From Massilia sp. Root418 (lineage in GTDB: Bacteria > Pseudomonadota > Gammaproteobacteria > Burkholderiales > Burkholderiaceae_D): a stretch of 64,000 nucleotides of DNA. Position numbers and translations under genes: made by a program. The stretch spans positions 1,078,707-1,142,706 of the forward strand of contig NZ_LMEC01000020.1 in the NCBI RefSeq assembly GCF_001425265.1. The letters are read 5' to 3'. Below, in pieces: positions 62,559 to 64,000 of the stretch. Position 1 is the stretch's first letter; each line of letters opens with the position of its first letter. The notes beneath the pieces were generated by a model. It worked only from the letters and a program-made list of their open reading frames with translations, made no database searches and was not told where the DNA came from.

Positions 62559-62585
62559 AAAAAAAGCTGCTTCGGCAGCTTTTTA
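62559..62585. terminator. bidirectional terminator of the DUF2987 gene and 4.5S RNA
   Basis: AAAAAGCTGC at 62561-62570, loop TTCG and GCAGCTTTTT at 62575-62584 form a strong stem with a T-run on the plus strand. The A-run before the stem gives an eight-base T-run on the minus strand, so it also ends the 4.5S RNA transcript. Confidence 0.85.
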
Positions 62586-62602
62586 CTTCTCAGATCTAAA
62601 GA

Positions 62603-62698
62603 GGCGAGCCTGATCTGCGGCACTTGCGGTGAATAGCTGTGGCTGCTTCGTTCCCGACCTGACCAGGTTGGCCATGCCGCAATGCGCAGGGGCCCGCC
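62603..62698 (-). ncRNA. ffs: 4.5S RNA (bacterial signal recognition particle RNA)
   Basis: The minus strand contains the SRP RNA core CTGGTCAGGTCGGGAACGAAGCAGCC, with the conserved GGNAC-type tetraloop region and the asymmetric internal loop (AGCAGCC). The ends GGCGGGCC (62698-62691) and GGCTCGCC (62610-62603) pair with one G-U, and the helix interior also pairs (TGCGGCA/TGCCGCA). This gives a 96-nt hairpin RNA. It binds Ffh for co-translational membrane targeting. Confidence 0.93.
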
Positions 62699-62705
62699 GA
62701 GCGTC

Positions 62706-62734
62706 ATTATACCCGCTCCCGGCGAATCTGCCTA
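62706..62734 (-). promoter_or_regulatory. sigma-70 promoter of the 4.5S RNA gene
   Basis: A perfect TATAAT (62711-62706) and TAGGCA (62734-62729) are separated by exactly 17 bases. The predicted start, seven bases after the -10 box, falls at the paired 5' end of the RNA at 62698. Confidence 0.8.
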
Positions 62735-62752
62735 ATCCCACCCCAAACCGAG

Positions 62753-62813
62753 CTGAGCCGCATTTTCCCCCACTTCGGGGTCTGACCCCGAAGTGGGGGA
62801 AAATGCGGCTCAG
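62753..62813. repeat. perfect 61-bp palindrome
   Basis: Arms of 30 bases (62753-62782 and 62784-62813) are exact complements around a single T. The inner part is CTTCGGGGTC-T-GACCCCGAAG and the outer part starts CTGAGCCGCA. It lies between the ubiD stop codon and the 4.5S RNA promoter. Similar GGGGTCTGACCCC palindromes occur as intergenic repeats in many betaproteobacteria (from memory). Confidence 0.9.
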
Positions 62814-62845
62814 GCTGCTTATGGGAATTGTCTGAGGCGTTAGGA

Positions 62846-64000
62846 TTACAAGCCGAGTTCTTGCCAGATCTGGTCGACGCGGCTCTTTACCTCCGGCGCC
62901 ATGACGATGGTGGTGCCCCATTCGCGCATGGTTTCGCCCGGCCATTTATTGGTGGCGTCGATGCCCATCTTGCTGCCCAGGCCGCTCACCGGCGAGGCGA
63001 AGTCCAGGTAGTCGATCGGCGTATGGTCCACCAGGGTGGTGTCGCGGGTCGGGTCGACGCGGGTGGTGATGGCCCAGATGACTTCGTTCCAGTCGCGGAT
63101 ATTGACATCCTCGTCCACCACCACGATGAACTTGGTATACATGAACTGGCGCAGGAAGCTCCACACCCCCATCATCACGCGCTTGGCGTGGCCGGCATAC
63201 TGCTTGCGGATCTGCACCACCGCCATGCGGTAGCTGCAGCCCTCGGCCGGCAGATGGAAATCGGTGATCTCGCTGAACTGCTTTTGCAGCAGCGGGACGA
63301 ACACTTCGTTCAGCGCCAGGCCCAGCATGGCCGGCTCGTCCGGCGGCTTGCCGGTGTAGGTCGAGTGGTAGATCGGGTCGCGCCGCATGGTGATGCGGTC
63401 GATGGTGAACACCGGGAAGGAATCCTGCTCATTATAGTAGCCGGTGTGGTCGCCGTACGGCCCTTCCAGCGCGTGCTCGTAGCCGCTCGGGTGGTTTTCG
63501 TCCGGGTAGATGTGCCCTTCCAGCACGATCTCGGCCGAGGCCGGCACGCGCAGCTCGCTGCCGATGGCTTTCACCAGTTCCGTGCGGCTGCCGCGCAGCA
63601 GGCCGGCGAACTGGTATTCGGACAGGGTGTCCGGCACCGGCGTGACCGCGCCCAGGATGGTGGCCGGGTCGGCGCCCAGCGCCACTGCGATCGGGTAGGG
63701 CTTGCCCTTGCTCTGGATGGCGTGCTCGCGGAAGTCCAGCGCGCCGCCCCGGTGCGCCAGCCAGCGCATGATGACCTTGTTCGGCCCCAGCACCTGCTGG
63801 CGGTAGATGCCCAGGTTCTGGCGCTTCTTGTTGGGCCCCTTGGTAATCACCAGCCCCCAAGTGATCAGCGGCGCCACGTCGCCCGGCCAGCAGTGCTGGA
63901 TCGGCAGGCGCGCCAGGTCGACGTCCTTGCCTTCCCAGACGATCTCCTGGCAGGGCGCGCCCTTCATCTCTTTGGGCGACATATCCCACACCGCCTTGAC
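62846..64000 (-). CDS. ubiD: 4-hydroxy-3-polyprenylbenzoate decarboxylase (5' end outside window)
   Basis: UbiD decarboxylates the polyprenylated ring in ubiquinone synthesis using prenylated FMN made by UbiX. The 384 visible residues, about three quarters of a normal UbiD (about 490), start in VKAVWDMSPKEMKG and continue to the stop. Motifs include DVAPLITWGLVITKGPNKKRQNLGIYRQQVLG (prFMN-binding region) and the catalytic Glu region EIVLEGHIYPDENHPSG, then EGPYGDHTGYYNEQ. ATG or GTG codons near 63991 are internal, since the frame is open to the window edge. No irregularity is seen. Confidence 0.95.
   Translation of the reverse strand, partial: VKAVWDMSPKEMKGAPCQEIVWEGKDVDLARLPIQHCWPGDVAPLITWGLVITKGPNKKRQNLGIYRQQVLGPNKVIMRWLAHRGGALDFREHAIQSKGKPYPIAVALGADPATILGAVTPVPDTLSEYQFAGLLRGSRTELVKAIGSELRVPASAEIVLEGHIYPDENHPSGYEHALEGPYGDHTGYYNEQDSFPVFTIDRITMRRDPIYHSTYTGKPPDEPAMLGLALNEVFVPLLQKQFSEITDFHLPAEGCSYRMAVVQIRKQYAGHAKRVMMGVWSFLRQFMYTKFIVVVDEDVNIRDWNEVIWAITTRVDPTRDTTLVDHTPIDYLDFASPVSGLGSKMGIDATNKWPGETMREWGTTIVMAPEVKSRVDQIWQELGL

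Overview
The window is a contiguous stretch of a GC-rich (roughly 65 %) chromosome. It most likely comes from a betaproteobacterium of the family Oxalobacteraceae (Massilia/Duganella-like). The evidence is the run tpiA-secG-tRNA-Leu(GAG)-nuoA-to-N-DUF2818, which is typical of Burkholderiales, together with the dnaX-ybaB-recR cluster, a genomic 4.5S RNA, and many two-component and cyclic-di-GMP proteins. No phage, transposase, integrase or CRISPR array was found. The genus is an inference from gene order and protein style.

Layout. 1-2,126: the end of a membrane protein, a VOC-fold protein, a small conserved protein, a hotdog thioesterase, and a 315-bp stretch with no convincing gene. 2,127-22,385 (all minus strand): quinone oxidoreductase, tpiA, secG, tRNA-Leu, the complete 14-gene complex I operon (nuoA-N), DUF2818, a Nudix ADP-ribose pyrophosphatase, an exported HExxH protein, ispD and ispF. 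22,386-27,707 (plus): an iron-acquisition cassette made of a Fur-box promoter, a Fiu-type TonB receptor, an FMN alpha-hydroxy-acid oxidase, a PiuC-type dioxygenase, a PepSY protein and a b561-like cytochrome. 27,713-29,756 (minus): Sel1-repeat protein, DUF2807 protein and two small membrane proteins. 29,798-40,451: a carbohydrate-uptake locus. A LamB-type porin and a binding-protein-dependent ABC importer (plus strand) diverge from a minus-strand operon encoding a second, paralogous sugar-binding protein, a response regulator, a histidine kinase and a zinc-ribbon membrane protein.

40,452-44,272: an RTX-type M10 metallopeptidase, a cytochrome-c/sorbosone-dehydrogenase-like fusion and a small cytochrome c. 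44,273-50,183: a dicarboxylate-type symporter with a sigma-54 promoter, a porin, and a DctB/DctD-like kinase and sigma-54 activator. 50,265-56,626: a large hybrid kinase with one degenerate receiver, a REC-PAS-GGDEF-EAL protein and an unrecognised protein. 56,634-61,768 (minus): dnaX, ybaB, a YciI-like gene, recR and a CaiB-family CoA transferase. 61,868-64,000: DUF2987 protein, 4.5S RNA, a perfect 61-bp palindrome and the 3' part of ubiD.

The themes are core metabolism (complex I, isoprenoid precursors, ubiquinone) flanked by three self-contained uptake-and-regulation modules for iron, sugar and C4-dicarboxylates. In each, an outer-membrane receptor or porin is genetically linked to inner-membrane or periplasmic partners. 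In the sugar and dicarboxylate modules, dedicated two-component regulators lie next to the transporter genes. The most unusual arrangement is the permease-less sugar-binding protein in the same operon as a two-component system.
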